A DNA stretch of 64,000 bases, taken from positions 22,058,272 through 22,122,271 of the forward strand of contig CM034394.1 of assembly GCA_019925095.2 (NCBI GenBank), read 5' to 3'. The first letter of the stretch is position 1. Every line of letters starts with the position of its first letter. Positions 63,044-64,000 of this stretch are shown piece after piece. The translations under genes and the position numbers were made by a program. Source of the stretch: Dendrolimus kikuchii (Eukaryota > Arthropoda > Insecta > Lepidoptera > Lasiocampidae). The notes below the pieces were generated by a model. It did not search any database and was not told the origin of the DNA. It saw only the letters and a list, made by a program, of their open reading frames with translations.

Positions 63044-63306
63044 AACCGACTTCAAAAACTAAAAAGTATAAAATAACTTATTTCTAAAGCTATTATTATT
63101 AATATATATTATCTAAAACATCTTGAAGTCGGTGCAAAGTAAAACGTAAAAATTACTATATTTTTTTGAAAATTACTAAGCACCGACTTTAAGATGTTTT
63201 AGATAATATATATTAAAAAAAGCACCGACTTGAAGATGTTTTAGATAATATATATTAATAATAATAGCTTTAGAAATAAGTTACTTTATACTTTTTGAAG
63301 TCGGTT
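63044..63306. repeat. Large foldback with arms of about 90 bp
   Basis: Left arm 63044-63135 (AACCGACTTCAAAAACTAAA to CATCTTGAAGTCGGTGC) and right arm 63222-63306 (GCACCGACTTGAAGATGTTT to TTTTTGAAGTCGG) are inverted copies. A third partial arm lies at 63180-63214 (CACCGACTTTAAGATGTTTT). All carry CCGACTT, shared with repeat D. The same core occurs around 15085-15570, where RTE-A interrupts it. Confidence 0.75.
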
Positions 63307-64000
63307 GTTTTACACGAAGTTTTTTTATTGAATTTGAATATTCTAATTATCCGTTTTTAAAATTTTCTACTCGTACACGAGCAACATGCTCATATCTCTA
63401 CAGCCAACCAACCCCAGAGGGATAAACAGTTTTAATTTTGAATATGACGCGAACGTATTCGCTGGTCCAAAACTAGTTTCACTGTATGAATTCATGAAAC
63501 GTTGAGCGTGTGCAAACTCTTGAACTTTAATTAAAAAGGCTTTCACGTGAAATTCATATAAATAATACACATTTTGAGTCTTTATAAGCCAAATAACTCT
63601 TCACGTTTATTTCAGAAGCCTGTTTATGCTAACTTTAAATCTCGGTTGCTTTTTCATTTACTTATTTTGGGGCCCCTCAATTTGCTTGATTGTAATTTAT
63701 CCATTCCTAAACTGTACAGGCTACAGTGCGACACTCGTACGTATGATGATAAGAGAATGATGGAGTTTGTGATAATTCCTCGGATGGTTAGAATGATGTA
63801 TTGAATAAATGAAAACGGCTAAACTTGTGAAAAACTATAATAATGATAAATGATTGATATAAGTGATATATAATGTTGAGACGCAGGGGCCGTGGGGGCC
63901 ATGGCAACTCACTTCTATCGAGACCTCTCAATGCATCTGGTTGAGTTCTTGCTTGCACCTGGGAAACACATTAGCGTTGCCATCTAACATGGCAACGCGG
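63307..64000. other. No gene seen; GC-rich edge
   Basis: AT-rich to about 63870, then GCAGGGGCCGTGGGGGCCAT and GTTGCCATCTAACATGGCAACGC at the right edge (the latter contains the inverted repeat GTTGCCAT/ATGGCAAC). This may be the start of another repeat cut by the window end. Confidence 0.5.

Overview
The window is nuclear DNA from an insect, most likely a moth or butterfly. It is AT-rich and has no prokaryotic gene layout. It is packed with repeat types I associate with Lepidoptera: RTE-type LINE fragments ending in (TATG)n, Helitron-like pieces ending in CTAGT, tRNA-derived SINEs, and a SINE-like family of about 310 bp here called Rep-A. Family names are from recognition only; the species cannot be told from the sequence. 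I see no confident host protein-coding gene. Nearly every supportable feature is a mobile element or a relic of one.

Layout. 1-990: 3' end of an R1/Jockey-like LINE (minus). 1-13 kb: a solo LTR split by Rep-A, a palindromic MITE, tRNA-SINE and LINE relics, a 141-bp tandem duplication, two perfect hairpins beside a 26-bp tandem array, and a LINE 3' end with an (ATTCT)n tail. 13-19 kb: Rep-A and Rep-C SINEs, a long (TA)n tract, RTE insertions with clear target-site duplications (TSDs), a tandem array of a dispersed repeat, and a Harbinger-like MITE with TTA duplications. 19-37 kb: solo LTRs, Helitron pieces, more Rep-A, a 16-bp minisatellite, a TIR element inside Rep-A, a 173-codon unidentified ORF, and a 106-bp duplication. 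37.4-40.7 kb: a nearly full-length CR1-like LINE with endonuclease and reverse transcriptase, broken by one in-frame stop. 41-52 kb: a head-on inverted Rep-A pair, a weak two-exon host-gene candidate at 43.1-43.3 kb, more RTE copies and a degenerate second RTE pol. 52.5-57.6 kb: a structurally complete, young BEL/Pao-type LTR retrotransposon with matching 446-bp LTRs and a 5-bp TSD, encoding Gag and protease but no polymerase or integrase. 58-64 kb: Helitron, RTE, a three-level nested insertion and a large foldback.

How the parts relate. Several short repeats with unrelated 5' bodies share one 3' tail of about 110 bp, which suggests a common LINE machinery mobilised them. The RTE copies carry 7-13 bp TSDs, showing independent retrotransposition. 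Nested insertions give a relative order of activity, and the BEL/Pao insertion looks like the most recent large event. No new defence, toxin or metabolic system is visible. The most interesting items are the polymerase-less but young LTR element with its iterated GGCTCGTAGCC-like motif, the twin perfect hairpins near 8.3 kb, the shared-tail repeat superfamily, and the tentative spliced mini-gene at 43.1 kb.
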